A stretch of DNA of 64,000 bases from Aquabacter sp. L1I39 (GCF_017742835.1 NZ_CP072392.1:521388-585387); one strand, 5' to 3'; shown: positions 15,804-25,325, counted from the first letter of the stretch. Numbers and translations: made by a program. The notes: generated from the sequence alone by a model not told the origin.

Positions 15804-18776
15804 TTATTCGGCGGCACCCTCGAATATGCGGGTGAAGATTTCCCGAACCTTGGCCTGCGTTTCTCCGAGATCGGCATCCAGGGTGGAGAAGTCCGGCATC
15901 TGGCCGGCACGGGCAAGAAGGGCCCGCAAGGCCGGGCTCACTTCGCCGGTCAAGGCGTGCGTGTCCAGCGACAGGCGCAGCACCTGGGTGAGGTCCTGGT
16001 AGAGGCCACAGGCCTTGGAGAGCGTCTCCACATCCGCTGTCTGCAACAGGCCGAGCCAGCCGGCCACCGCCAGCACCCGGGCTGTCGCAGTATCGACGAT
16101 CTCGGGGTAGGTAGCGGCGTTCACCAGAACCAGATACTGGGCCAGGAATTCCACATCCACCTGCCCGCCCGCCGCGTGCTTCAGGTTCCAGCGATCGCTT
16201 TCGCCCTTCTCGGCGGCGATGGCCCGGCGCATGTCCAGAATATCGCCCGCAATGAGGCGGCGATCACGGGGGCGGCTGAGCACCTGGAGGATGCCTGCCT
16301 CCACCCGCTCGGCAAAGCCGGCGGTGGCGGCGATGACCCGAGCCCGGGTGAGCGCCATATGCTCCCAGGTCCAGGCTTCCGTGCGCTGGTAGCCCTCGAA
16401 GGAGGCAAGGCGCGTCGCCACCGGACCGGCGCGGCCGGACGGGCGCAGGCGCAGGTCCACGTCATAAAGCTTGCCCGCATTGGTCAGGGCCGTGAGCGCA
16501 GAGACCAGGCGTTGGGTGAAGCGGGCGAAATAATGGGGTCCCACCAGCGGGCGCGGCCCATCGGAGGCTACGCCCGCATCGCCCTCATAATCATAAAGCA
16601 CGATGAGATCGAGGTCGGAGCCGGCGGTCATCTCCCGCCCGCCGAGCTTGCCCATGGCCACCACAGCGGTGGCCGCGCCGGGAATGGCGCCATGGGTTTC
16701 CACGAAGCGGGCGAAGACACGCTTGTGCAGGGCGCGGATGATGACGTCGGCCAGCGCCGCATAGGCCTCCCCCGCCCGCTCGGCCGCCAGCGTGCCCGAG
16801 ACGATGCGCACGCCGATGAGCACATGCTGCTCCTGCCGGAAGCGGCGGGCGCGGTCCAGCTGGTCCTCGTCATTCTCGGCCGTGTCGAGGAGCGCATCGA
16901 GGCGCCGCTCCAGCGTGGCGGCATCGGGCAGAATGTTGAAGAAGGCGGGATCGAGCAACGCATCCAGCAAGGAGGGCTGGCGCGCCAAGGTCTCGCCTAG
17001 GCGTGGCGCCGTGGTGAGCACATTGGCCAGCAGTCGCACCAAATCGGGATGTCGATGCAGCGCCGGCAGGATCTGGCTGCCCGATAGGTCGGTCAGGAAG
17101 CGGTCCATGGCCACCAGCGCCCCGTCGGGATCCCCCCCGCGGGAGAATTGCTCCAACAGCAGCGGCGCGATGGCGGCGAGGTGCCCGCGCGCCGCCTCGC
17201 TTTTCAAGGCGCGATAACTGCCCGCGAGCCATCCGCGCACCCGCGCGCTCGCCTGCGCCGGCTCGCGAAAACCGAGGCGCGCGAGGGCGGCGAGGGTTGC
17301 GCGGTCGTCCTGGTCGGCGGGAAAGATCAGCTGGCCATCGAGGGCGGCGGGAGGCGGGGCGTCCTCGAACAATTGGGAATAATGGTGCTGGACGCGGGTC
17401 AGCCGATCCACCAAGGCGGCGGCGAAGGCGTCGCGGTCGGGATAGCCCATGAAGCGGGCGAACTGGGCCAGCGCCTCCGCCTGCTCGGGCAGCACATGGC
17501 TCTGGGCGTCCGCCACCATCTGGATGCGATGCTCCACCCGGCGCAGGAACACATAGGCGTCCGCGAGATCGTCCCGCACTGCCGAATCGATCCAGCGGTC
17601 CGACACAAGCGCATCGAGGGCGGTCAGGGTGCGCGGGGAGCGCAAAGTGGGGTCGCGCCCGCCGGCGATGAGCTGCTGGGTCTGGACGAAGAATTCCACC
17701 TCGCGGATGCCGCCGCGCCCGAGCTTCACATTGTGCCCTTCCACTGCCACCACCTCGTGGCCGCGAAAGGCATGGATCTCGCGCTTCATGGCATGGACAT
17801 CGGCGATGGCCTGATAGTCCAGCACGCGCCGCCAGACGAAGGGGGAGAGCTCGGCAAGATATGCGCGCCCCACCTCCAGGTCGCCGGCCACTGCCCGCGC
17901 CTTGATATAGGCCGCCCGCTCCCAGGTGGCGCCCTCCCGCTCGTAATAGGCGAGGGCAGCCGCAGTGGAGAGAGCGATCTGGGTGGAGCCGGGATCGGGC
18001 CGCAGGCGCAAATCCACGCGCAGCACATAGCCATCGCCCGTGCGCTCCTGGAGCATGCGCACCAGGCCCTTGGTGATCTTCACGAAAAAGGGCGAGGGCT
18101 CGACGCCGTCCTTCAGGGGCGCCACGTCCCGGTCATAGACCACGATCAGGTCGACGTCGGAAGAGTAGTTCAGCTCACGGGCGCCGTGCTTGCCCATGGC
18201 GATCACCGCAAGGCCGCAGCCCCGCGCGGGGTTATGCGGATCGGGCGCCAGGAGACGCCCCTCGGCCGCAGCGTCCCGCAGCAGGAAGTTCAGGGCGCTC
18301 GAAACGGCGGTATCGGCAACATCGGTCAGCGCGCCGGTGACAGCGGCCAAATCGAACACGCCGCCAATGTCGGCAAGCGCAATCACCAGCGCCGCCTCCG
18401 CCCGCATGCGGCGCAGCGCCCGCATGGCCGCGTCCTCATCGGGCGCGGAGGCGACAGCGGCACCACCTTCCGCCACCAATGCCGCGATGCGCGCATCGGG
18501 CGCCGACTCCAGAGCGGCGACAAGGCGCATCGGGTCGGTCCGGACAACCTCCAGAAGGAAGGGCGAGGCCTCGGCAATGCCCAGCAGCACCCGCCGGGCC
18601 AGAGGAAAGGCCTCGAAAGTCTCTTCCACCGCAGCGCGGCGGTGCGCGTCCAGCCCTTCGAGCACATGTTCCAGGCGAATGGAGGCGCCGGCGGGATCGG
18701 CCACGACCGGGCCTTCCCGCATCAGCGATGCGAGGCCGGAGGGAAGGGTCGAATCCGTTGCGTCGCAGCGATCCAT
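15804..18776 (-). CDS. glnE: bifunctional glutamine synthetase adenylyltransferase/deadenylase
   Basis: Adds or removes AMP on glutamine synthetase in response to PII and glutamine. The 990-residue protein has two nucleotidyltransferase halves: an N-terminal deadenylase with ELNYSSDVDLIVVYD (about 200) and a C-terminal adenylase with GSDLDLIVLYDYEGD (about 710), each followed by a helical domain. The ATG at 18776 was chosen; a GTG at 18794 would add six residues. Lying between the EnvZ/OmpR-type pair and the PAS kinase is the usual rhizobial arrangement, consistent with nitrogen control in a diazotroph. Confidence 0.95.
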   Translation of the reverse strand: MDRCDATDSTLPSGLASLMREGPVVADPAGASIRLEHVLEGLDAHRRAAVEETFEAFPLARRVLLGIAEASPFLLEVVRTDPMRLVAALESAPDARIAALVAEGGAAVASAPDEDAAMRALRRMRAEAALVIALADIGGVFDLAAVTGALTDVADTAVSSALNFLLRDAAAEGRLLAPDPHNPARGCGLAVIAMGKHGARELNYSSDVDLIVVYDRDVAPLKDGVEPSPFFVKITKGLVRMLQERTGDGYVLRVDLRLRPDPGSTQIALSTAAALAYYEREGATWERAAYIKARAVAGDLEVGRAYLAELSPFVWRRVLDYQAIADVHAMKREIHAFRGHEVVAVEGHNVKLGRGGIREVEFFVQTQQLIAGGRDPTLRSPRTLTALDALVSDRWIDSAVRDDLADAYVFLRRVEHRIQMVADAQSHVLPEQAEALAQFARFMGYPDRDAFAAALVDRLTRVQHHYSQLFEDAPPPAALDGQLIFPADQDDRATLAALARLGFREPAQASARVRGWLAGSYRALKSEAARGHLAAIAPLLLEQFSRGGDPDGALVAMDRFLTDLSGSQILPALHRHPDLVRLLANVLTTAPRLGETLARQPSLLDALLDPAFFNILPDAATLERRLDALLDTAENDEDQLDRARRFRQEQHVLIGVRIVSGTLAAERAGEAYAALADVIIRALHKRVFARFVETHGAIPGAATAVVAMGKLGGREMTAGSDLDLIVLYDYEGDAGVASDGPRPLVGPHYFARFTQRLVSALTALTNAGKLYDVDLRLRPSGRAGPVATRLASFEGYQRTEAWTWEHMALTRARVIAATAGFAERVEAGILQVLSRPRDRRLIAGDILDMRRAIAAEKGESDRWNLKHAAGGQVDVEFLAQYLVLVNAATYPEIVDTATARVLAVAGWLGLLQTADVETLSKACGLYQDLTQVLRLSLDTHALTGEVSPALRALLARAGQMPDFSTLDADLGETQAKVREIFTRIFEGAAE

Positions 18777-18901
18777 TGCCTTCCTAAAGGGCACGATGCA
18801 ACGGGGGTGTGCAAGCCCTTACCGGCGCGATCCTTAAAGGAGATCACACAAGATTGCGCGGCCCCGAAATGCACGCGTAACAGGCAGAAACGAGGGCAAC
18901 C

Positions 18902-20302
18902 TCACGTAACGGCAGGCCGCACCGGAAGATGCAGGCAGACGCGCAATCCCGGCGCCCCATCCTCCAGCACGATGCGCCCGCCATGGAGCCGCGCCACCGC
19001 CGACACCAAGGACAGGCCAAGCCCAGATCCAGGCCGGCTGCGGCTGGCATCGAGCCGCACGAATCGCTCCAGCACCCGGTCACGGTCCGAGGCGGGAATA
19101 CCCGGTCCCGTGTCTCGCACGCCGATCACCGCCTCGTCGCCCTCCCGCCGCAGCGTCACCTCGATGCGGCCGCGGCTGCCATCGGCCGAAGTGCCATACT
19201 TGATGGCATTGTCCACGAGGTTCGCCAGCGCCTGGGCCAGCAATTCCCGCACGCCATGCACGTCGACCGGCTCGGTCGACACCGTCAGGTCGAGCCCCTG
19301 CTCATCCGCCAGCGGCTCGTAGAGCTCGGCCACGTTCTCCACGATGGCGGCGAGGTCCAGGTCCACCATGTTGCCCCGCGCCTGCCCGGCTTCCGCGCGG
19401 GCGATCATGAGCAAAGCGTCGAAGGTGCGGATGAGGCCGTCGCTCTCCTCAATGGTGGTCTCCAGCGCCGCCCGCCATTCCGCCTCGCTGGAGGCGTTGC
19501 GCAAGGCCTCCTCGGCGCGGTTCCGCAGGCGGGTGAGCGGGGTCTTCAGATCGTGGGCAATATTGTCGGAGACCTCCTTCAGGCCACTCATCAACGCCTC
19601 GATGCGGTCGAGCATGGCATTGAGGCTGTGGGCGAGGCGGTCGAACTCGTCGTCGGTGCCGTCCACCGTCAGGCGGCCCGAAAGATCGCCGGCCATGATG
19701 ACTTCCGAGGTGGCGGTCATGGAATCGATGCGCTTCAGCACGCGCCGCGTGACGAAGAAGCCGCCCACGAGGCCGAGCACCAGGATGACGGCCAGCGCCC
19801 CCTGGGCCGGCCGCACCACCATCTGGCGCAGCGTGTCGCGCTCCTCAATGTCTCGGCCCACCAGCAGGCGGAAGCCGCCGGGGAGGATGAAGACCTGAAC
19901 GAAGGCGAGATTCTCCTTCGCTCCCGGCTCTTCCGAGCGGCGATAGGGGGTAAAGCGCGTGCCGGGCTTGTCCAGGAGGCCGAGCGGCAGGTCCGAAACG
20001 TTGGAAGCCAGCACCTCGCCATTATAGGTGGCCAGAAGATAGATGGACGAGCCCGGCCGCCGGGTCCGCCGGTCGATGACGAAGACCAGGCGCTGGATGC
20101 CGCCGATGCGATATTGCTCGGCCAGCGCCCGCACCTCCGTTTCCACATTCTCCGCCACCTGCGCCTCGATGAGCTGGCGGGTGTGCCAGGCCACATAGCC
20201 GATCATGAAGACGGCAAAGAGGGCGAATATGACGAGATAGGCGGCCAGCAGCTTGAAGGCCGTGGTGCGCACCAGCCGGAACATGTCGCGCCGCGCCTTC
20301 AT
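18902..20302 (-). CDS. sensor histidine kinase (HAMP type), partner of the adjacent response regulator
   Basis: A 466-residue inner-membrane kinase. Transmembrane spans are at about 15-37 and 168-190, with a periplasmic sensor between; a HAMP linker follows (about 190-240), then HisKA with NIAHDLKTPLTRLRNRAEEA and HATPase_c with NLVDNAIKYG, DTGPGIP and GSGLGLSLVSA. It is transcribed just downstream of the OmpR-type regulator (52-base gap), so the two form a two-component system. The stimulus is unknown; synteny with degP suggests envelope stress, which is inference. Confidence 0.92.
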   Translation of the reverse strand: MKARRDMFRLVRTTAFKLLAAYLVIFALFAVFMIGYVAWHTRQLIEAQVAENVETEVRALAEQYRIGGIQRLVFVIDRRTRRPGSSIYLLATYNGEVLASNVSDLPLGLLDKPGTRFTPYRRSEEPGAKENLAFVQVFILPGGFRLLVGRDIEERDTLRQMVVRPAQGALAVILVLGLVGGFFVTRRVLKRIDSMTATSEVIMAGDLSGRLTVDGTDDEFDRLAHSLNAMLDRIEALMSGLKEVSDNIAHDLKTPLTRLRNRAEEALRNASSEAEWRAALETTIEESDGLIRTFDALLMIARAEAGQARGNMVDLDLAAIVENVAELYEPLADEQGLDLTVSTEPVDVHGVRELLAQALANLVDNAIKYGTSADGSRGRIEVTLRREGDEAVIGVRDTGPGIPASDRDRVLERFVRLDASRSRPGSGLGLSLVSAVARLHGGRIVLEDGAPGLRVCLHLPVRPAVT

Positions 20303-20354
20303 GGCCGTCGCACCTCATGTGCCGCGCGGTGGGCATGGGGGCCTCGCGCGCGGC

Positions 20355-21035
20355 TCACCTCAGGCCTTCTCGCACCATGTAGCCGGCCCCGCGGACCGTG
20401 TGCAGCAGCGGCACGTCGAAGCCCTTGTCGATCTTGGAGCGCAGGCGCGAGACATGCACGTCGATCACGTTGGTCTGCGGATCGAAATGATAGTCCCACA
20501 CATTTTCCAAGAGCATGGTGCGCGTCACCACCTGCCCGGCATGGCGCATGAGATATTCCAGCAGGCGGAATTCGCGCGGCTGGAGGGGAATGTCCTTGCC
20601 CCCCCGGCTCACCCGGTGGGCGAGACGGTCCAGCTCCAGGTCGCCGACCCGATAGACGGTATCGGCCGCATGGGGCGCCGCGCGGCGGGACAGGGCCTCC
20701 ACCCGCGCAAGCAGCTCGGTGAAGGCATAAGGCTTGGGCAGATAGTCGTCGCCGCCGGCCCGCAACCCCACCACCCGGTCGTCCACCTGGCCGAGCGCGG
20801 AGAGGATGAGAACGGGCGTGGTCTCGCCCCGCGCCCGCAATTCGGACACCACGGACAGGCCGTCCCGCCGGGGCAACATGCGATCGACCACCAGCACGTC
20901 AAAGCGGCTGTCGAGGGCCAGACTCAGCCCTTCTTCTCCGTCGGCGGCATGCTCCACCACGTGCCCGGCCTCGCGGAAGGCCTTGCGCAGATAGTCTGCC
21001 GCATCGCGGTCGTCCTCGATGAGGAGCAGGCGCAT
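20355..21035 (-). CDS. OmpR/PhoB-family response regulator
   Basis: A 226-residue DNA-binding regulator. The receiver domain has the acidic pocket (LLLIEDDRD), the phospho-acceptor Asp in VLVVDRMLPRRDG and the Lys in YLPKPYAF. The winged-helix output domain ends VIDVHVSRLRSKIDKG and LHTVRGAGYMV. The start at 21035 (MRLLLIED) fits the family; an ATG at 21071 would add twelve residues. It heads a two-gene operon with the kinase and lies downstream of degP on the same strand. Confidence 0.93.
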   Translation of the reverse strand: MRLLLIEDDRDAADYLRKAFREAGHVVEHAADGEEGLSLALDSRFDVLVVDRMLPRRDGLSVVSELRARGETTPVLILSALGQVDDRVVGLRAGGDDYLPKPYAFTELLARVEALSRRAAPHAADTVYRVGDLELDRLAHRVSRGGKDIPLQPREFRLLEYLMRHAGQVVTRTMLLENVWDYHFDPQTNVIDVHVSRLRSKIDKGFDVPLLHTVRGAGYMVREGLR

Positions 21036-21118
21036 GGCGAACGGATCACCCTGATCAAGATTCGTCGACATCGCAGTCTATAGCCCATCTCCGGAGGGTC
21101 TGCCGTGAAAACGAAAAT

Positions 21119-21147
21119 GGCGCGGAGAGCGAGAGGCTCCCCGCGCC
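21119..21147. other. hairpin in the leader of the two-component operon
   Basis: GGCGCGG pairs with CCGCGCC; after one A-C mismatch four more pairs follow around a GAGAG loop. It sits about 85 bases upstream of the response-regulator start, within the non-coding stretch 21036-21362, which otherwise holds only the degP 3' hairpin. It could be a processing site, an attenuator or a second degP terminator. Confidence 0.35.
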
Positions 21148-21313
21148 GGCCAAACCGGGGCGGCATTGGGCGACGGAAGCGCCACCTCGGCTCGACGGGA
21201 GCCGGATCCGAGCAGGGCGAATCGCGAGGCGATCCCCCATGCTCGGTGAATCCGTCTCTTCTCAGAGAGACCGCGCAGCGCGCGAAACCCGGATCGGCTG
21301 AGGGGGCAACCCG

Positions 21314-21344
21314 CCTCCCGCTCCACCAAGGCGGAAGCGGGAGG
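21314..21344 (-). terminator. hairpin after degP
   Basis: CCTCCCGCT and AGCGGGAGG form a nine-base-pair stem 18 bases past the degP stop codon. No U-run follows on the minus strand, so termination may be partial, allowing some read-through into the two-component operon. Confidence 0.5.
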
Positions 21345-21362
21345 ACCGGGCGCCCCTCGAAA

Positions 21363-22958
21363 TCAGCCCGCCGGCTTGGTGTCGAGGGCGATGGCGACGA
21401 AGCGCACGCCCTGGTCGTTCTTCACCCGCACCAGCACCGCCTTGCGGTTTTCCGCCTTGGCGGCGGCGAAGCTGTCCTGCACGTCCTTGGGCGAGGCGAC
21501 CGCCTTGCCGCCCACGTCCAGGATGACGTCGCCGGAGCGGATGCCGCGCTGGGCGGCGGGGCCGGAGGGATCCACCTCCGTCACCACCACGCCCTCGGAG
21601 CCGGCGCCCTGCACGCTCTTGGCCGGCGCAAGCTGGAGGCCGAGGCGCGGCACGTTCTGCCCGGGCTGGGCGCCGTCCTTGTCGGAAAGGCTGGCCTGCT
21701 GCTCGCCGGGCAACTGGTCGAGCTTCACCGCCACCTGTATGGTCTTGCCATCACGGATCACCGTGAGCTGCACCGAGTTGCCCGGCTTCATCATGCCGAT
21801 CTTCTTGGACAGGTCGCGGGCGTCCTTGACCACGTCGCCATTCACCTTGGCGATCACGTCGCCACTCTTCAGGCCCGCCTTGGCGGCCGGCGCATCGGGC
21901 TGAACCTGGGCGACGAGCGCGCCCTCGGCGGCATTCAGGCCGAGGCCGGAGGCGAGGTCGTCGGTGACCGGCTGGATCTGCACGCCGATATAGCCGCGCG
22001 CCACCTTGCCGTTCTCACGCAGCTGGTTGACCACCGTCTTCACGGTCTCGGCGGGGATGGCGAAGGCGATGCCCACATTACCGCCGGACGGCGAGACAAT
22101 GGCGGTGTTCATGCCGATGACTTCGCCATTGAGGCCGAAGGTCGGGCCACCGGAATTGCCGCGATTGACCGCCGCGTCGATCTGGATGAAGTCGTCATAG
22201 GGGCCGGCGCCGATGTCGCGGCCGCGGGCCGATACGATGCCGGCGGTCACGGTACCGCCGAGGCCGAAGGGATTGCCCACGGCGATGACCCAATCACCCA
22301 CCCGCGGCGGAACGTCGGAGAGCTTCACCCACGGCAGATCGGTCTTGCCCTCGATCTTCAGCAGCGCCACGTCGGTGCGCGGATCGGTGCCGATGACCTT
22401 GGCCACATAATCCTTGCCGTCGGTGGTGGTGACGTCCACCTCGCTGGCGCCATCCACCACATGGTTGTTGGTCACCACATAGCCGTCGGCGGAAATGATG
22501 AAGCCGGAGCCCTGGCCCACCACGCGGCGCTCGGACGGGCCGCCCCGGTCAGCCTTGGGACCGCGCGGGCCCATCGGGCCGTTGGGGCCGCCCTCGAAGC
22601 CGAAGCGCTTCAGGAACCGCTCGATCTGAGGGGGCACGTCGCCGCCGAGGCCGCCCATGCCCTCCTCGCCCATGGCCATGGACTGGGCATTGACGTCCTT
22701 CTTGATCTTCACGGACACGACCGCAGGCGACACCTTCTCGACGATGTCGGCAAAGGAATTCTGGCCGGGCGCCGTATTGGTGGCGATCTGCGCCATGGCC
22801 GGGCTGGCATAGGGCGGGATGAACTGGCCGGCCACCGCCCCGGTGACGGCGAGACCCACGACACCGGCGAGCAGCAGGCTGCGGCGGCGACGGATGCGAG
22901 AGGAAGAAGGCGTGGTTCCAGTCATCGGGACGTCGTCTCTCAAGTTTCTGCCCCCCAT
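21363..22958 (-). CDS. degP: Do/DegP-family periplasmic serine protease with two PDZ domains
   Basis: An envelope protease/chaperone of 531 residues. A signal anchor follows a run of arginines (RIRRRRSLLLAGVVGLAVTG, about 20-40). The trypsin-like domain carries the triad His (VVTNNHVVDG), Asp (DPRTDVALLKIEG) and Ser (NRGNSGGPTFG). PDZ1 (about 315-400) and PDZ2 (about 425-520) follow. An internal ATG at 22925 (MTGTTPSSS) is an equally plausible start; neither has a strong ribosome-binding site. A Gly/Met-rich insert before the protease domain (GPNGPMGPRGP) is typical of rhizobial DegP. It lies upstream of the envelope-type two-component pair. Confidence 0.94.
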   Translation of the reverse strand: MGGRNLRDDVPMTGTTPSSSRIRRRRSLLLAGVVGLAVTGAVAGQFIPPYASPAMAQIATNTAPGQNSFADIVEKVSPAVVSVKIKKDVNAQSMAMGEEGMGGLGGDVPPQIERFLKRFGFEGGPNGPMGPRGPKADRGGPSERRVVGQGSGFIISADGYVVTNNHVVDGASEVDVTTTDGKDYVAKVIGTDPRTDVALLKIEGKTDLPWVKLSDVPPRVGDWVIAVGNPFGLGGTVTAGIVSARGRDIGAGPYDDFIQIDAAVNRGNSGGPTFGLNGEVIGMNTAIVSPSGGNVGIAFAIPAETVKTVVNQLRENGKVARGYIGVQIQPVTDDLASGLGLNAAEGALVAQVQPDAPAAKAGLKSGDVIAKVNGDVVKDARDLSKKIGMMKPGNSVQLTVIRDGKTIQVAVKLDQLPGEQQASLSDKDGAQPGQNVPRLGLQLAPAKSVQGAGSEGVVVTEVDPSGPAAQRGIRSGDVILDVGGKAVASPKDVQDSFAAAKAENRKAVLVRVKNDQGVRFVAIALDTKPAG

Positions 22959-23116
22959 GGGGCACCCTTGAGAGGCAATGTAGAAACGTGACCCTTACGG
23001 CGCCCTGGCGATGGAATTACCGATCCGTAATGCGCGTCACGGCTGCGTGAGAAGCGTGAAGCGGGGGTAAACCCCGGCTTCACGCCTCTCGCCGCACGCC
23101 ATCCCCCCTGCCCCGC

Positions 23117-24100
23117 TCAGGTGGGCTCGAACTTTGCGGCCTTCAGCAATTCCTCGCCCTTCTTCAGATAGGCCCTCTGGAAGGCATCGAACGCGGCTGG
23201 CGTCTCGGCGGTGGGCTCCACCCCGATCTTCGCCAGTTGGCCGCTCTCCGCCAGCGACTGCACCGCCGCATTGATGGCGCCGTTGAGAGTGGCCACCAGA
23301 TCGGCCGGCATGTCCTTGGGACCCCACACCCCATACCAGGAGAATTGGTTCAGGCCCGGCATGCCGCTCTCGGCGGCGGTCGGGACGTCGGGCGCGAGCT
23401 TCGTGCGCACCTCGGAGGTGAGCGCGATGGCCTTCACATTGCCGGACTGGGCGGAGGGCAGCAGCGCGAGCACCGGATCGATCATCAGTTGCACATTGCC
23501 GCCCGACACATCGAGCAGGCCCGGCGCCGTGCCGCGATAGGGGATGACATTGAGGTCGAGGCCGGCGAGGCGGTTGAATTCCAGCTCCGCCAGATGGCCC
23601 GGAGAGCCGATGGCCGAGGCGGCGAAATTCCAGTCCGCCGGCGCCTTGCGGGCAGCCGCCACGATCTCGGTGATGGTGGTCTGTGGCTGCTTGGGCGACA
23701 TGACCAGGATCATGGGCGCGACACCGGCGCGGGCGATGGGCGTGAAATCGGCGATCGGGTCATAGGGCGCGGCCTTCATGACCGAGCCCACCATCACCTG
23801 CGTGCCCGCTGAGAACAGGATGTTATAGCCGTCCGGATCGGACTTGCGCACCGCATTGCCGCCCACGGAGCCGTTGGCGCCGCTGCGATTGTCCACCACG
23901 ACGGTGTAATTCTTCAGGTCGCGCAATTGCTGGGCGATCAGGCGAGCGAAGACATCGACGCCGCCGCCGGGGGCGAAGGGCACCACCATCTTTATGGGAC
24001 GATTGGGAAAGTCGTTGGCCGCCCGAGCAAGGCGGGTGGAGGCAAGGCCCGCGCCGAGGAGCGCGGCCGAGGAGATGAGAAAGTCACGTCGCTTGAGCAT
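23117..24100 (-). CDS. Bug/TctC-family periplasmic solute-binding protein
   Basis: A tripartite tricarboxylate transporter receptor of 327 residues. The N-terminus has a twin-arginine-like signal (KRRDFLISSAALLGAGLAST). Family motifs are PNRPIKMVVPFAPGGGVDVF, VVDNRSGANGSVGGN and YRGTAPGLLDVSGG. Such proteins bind carboxylates for TctAB-type carriers, but no tctA or tctB is adjacent, so it is an orphan receptor here. It lies 155 bases downstream of a DHDPS-family gene on the same strand, which suggests that the ligand is metabolised by that enzyme. Confidence 0.9.
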   Translation of the reverse strand: MLKRRDFLISSAALLGAGLASTRLARAANDFPNRPIKMVVPFAPGGGVDVFARLIAQQLRDLKNYTVVVDNRSGANGSVGGNAVRKSDPDGYNILFSAGTQVMVGSVMKAAPYDPIADFTPIARAGVAPMILVMSPKQPQTTITEIVAAARKAPADWNFAASAIGSPGHLAELEFNRLAGLDLNVIPYRGTAPGLLDVSGGNVQLMIDPVLALLPSAQSGNVKAIALTSEVRTKLAPDVPTAAESGMPGLNQFSWYGVWGPKDMPADLVATLNGAINAAVQSLAESGQLAKIGVEPTAETPAAFDAFQRAYLKKGEELLKAAKFEPT

Positions 24101-24193
24101 GGTTTCCTCCAGCCGCCCGTTCTGTTGTTTTTGCTGGGCGTGCGTTTGTTATGGAAAATGGCGCATCGTCGCGCTCTGCGATACATGGCTACC

Positions 24194-24219
24194 CCCCGCC
24201 GACCTGAAGATCGGCGGGG
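24194..24219 (-). other. intergenic hairpin between the DHDPS-family and Bug genes
   Basis: CCCCGCCGA and TCGGCGGGG form a nine-base-pair stem with an eight-base loop, 37 bases downstream of the DHDPS-family stop and about 95 before the Bug start. With no U-run it is more likely an mRNA-stabilising or partial-termination element within one operon than a full terminator. Confidence 0.4.
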
Positions 24220-24255
24220 TGGCGCGGCAGCCGGAGCGCAGGCCTCAACTCACGC

Positions 24256-25188
24256 TCAGGCCGCGAGGGCCTCGCCCACCAGCGGATAGCCGGCAGCCTT
24301 CACGGCGGCGCGGATTTCCACATCAGCGGCATCGCCGAGCGGCTTCAGGGGCTCGCGGATGTTCACGTTATCGATCAGGCCGCGGGCGCGCAGGGCATGC
24401 TTGAGCGCAACCGTGCCTTCCATGTGCGAGCCGCGGTGATAGACCGCGCGGGTGAGCGGCAGCAGCTGCTCGTGATACTTGCGGGCCAGCGTATAGTCCT
24501 GCGCCTTGCCGGCCGCGAGGAATTCCAGCAGCAGTTCGGGCGCCATGTTGCCATAGCCCACCAGCAGGCCGTCCACGTCGAACATGGTCGGCAGCAGCCA
24601 TTCGTCGTGGCAGGACATGATGGCCAGGTTCGGGAAGGCGTTCTTGAGCGCGGGAATCTCGTTGTACCAGCGCTTCATGTCGCGCACGCCATTCTTGGTG
24701 GCAGTGACGCCGGGAATGGCGGCGATCTCAAGCTGGGTGTCGAGGTCGTAATTGGCCTTGGTCACGGCCGGATACTGGAACAGGATGCATTCCAAGCCCG
24801 ACTGGGCCACGGCCTTGTAGCGGTCCTGCGGCGCGCCCTTCTGGTAGCCAAAGCGCAGCCAGCCGTGGTTGGGGTAGACCAGAGCGGCGCTGGCGCCGGC
24901 CGCGATCTTCTGCTTGGCCTCGATCTCCGCGACCTTGGTGCCCTCGCCGGTGATGCCGGCCACCACGGGCAGCGGGGTGGCGTCCTTATAGACGCGGATC
25001 AGCTCGATCTGCTCGTCATGGGTGAGGAACGTGCCCTCGCCCGCATGGCCGAGGATCACCAGGCTTTTGACGCCGGGAATGGCGGCCAGCCACTTGGCGA
25101 GGCGGGCATTGCCCTCGAAGTCCACGTCGCCATTGTCCTTGAAGAGGGTGACGGGCGCCGGGTTCAGGCCCTTCCAATCGATCGCCAT
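24256..25188 (-). CDS. dihydrodipicolinate synthase/N-acetylneuraminate lyase family protein
   Basis: A class I aldolase-fold enzyme of 310 residues. It starts MAIDWKGLNPAPVTLFKDNG and has the family loop GHAGEGTFLTHDEQI, a catalytic Tyr in LFQYPAVT and the Schiff-base Lys in VTATKNGVRDM. It is not the lysine-pathway DapA, which would be shorter and in a different context. Pairing with an orphan carboxylate-binding protein points to catabolism of a 2-keto acid or sugar acid (inference). Two identical palindromes lie about 100-135 bases upstream. Confidence 0.88.
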   Translation of the reverse strand: MAIDWKGLNPAPVTLFKDNGDVDFEGNARLAKWLAAIPGVKSLVILGHAGEGTFLTHDEQIELIRVYKDATPLPVVAGITGEGTKVAEIEAKQKIAAGASAALVYPNHGWLRFGYQKGAPQDRYKAVAQSGLECILFQYPAVTKANYDLDTQLEIAAIPGVTATKNGVRDMKRWYNEIPALKNAFPNLAIMSCHDEWLLPTMFDVDGLLVGYGNMAPELLLEFLAAGKAQDYTLARKYHEQLLPLTRAVYHRGSHMEGTVALKHALRARGLIDNVNIREPLKPLGDAADVEIRAAVKAAGYPLVGEALAA

Positions 25189-25287
25189 TTCTCTTGTCCT
25201 TCCTTGGGTTCTCGTGGGCGCGGCGCCGGGTCGATGAGGCACCTGCAAGCGGCCCCCCAACGTGACCCCCTAAAGTGAGGATCGTTA

Positions 25288-25325
25288 GCGGGAACGTTCC
25301 CAACGTTCGCCTGGAACGTTCCCGC
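25288..25325 (-). promoter_or_regulatory. twin palindromic operators upstream of the DHDPS/Bug unit
   Basis: GGGAACGTTCCC at 25290-25301 is a perfect palindrome, and GGAACGTTCC recurs at 25313-25322; the whole region is also an inverted repeat (GCGGGAACGTT at 25288-25298, AACGTTCCCGC at 25315-25325). Half-sites centred on CG with 22-23 base spacing resemble LacI-family operators. The surrounding 309-base gap (25189-25497) between the DHDPS-family gene and ccmH otherwise holds nothing I can support. Confidence 0.6.

Noticed and set aside
17148..19322. A 724-codon plus-strand frame opposite glnE
   Set aside because: Its frame mirrors glnE codons; the product is His/Gly/Gln-rich and resembles nothing.
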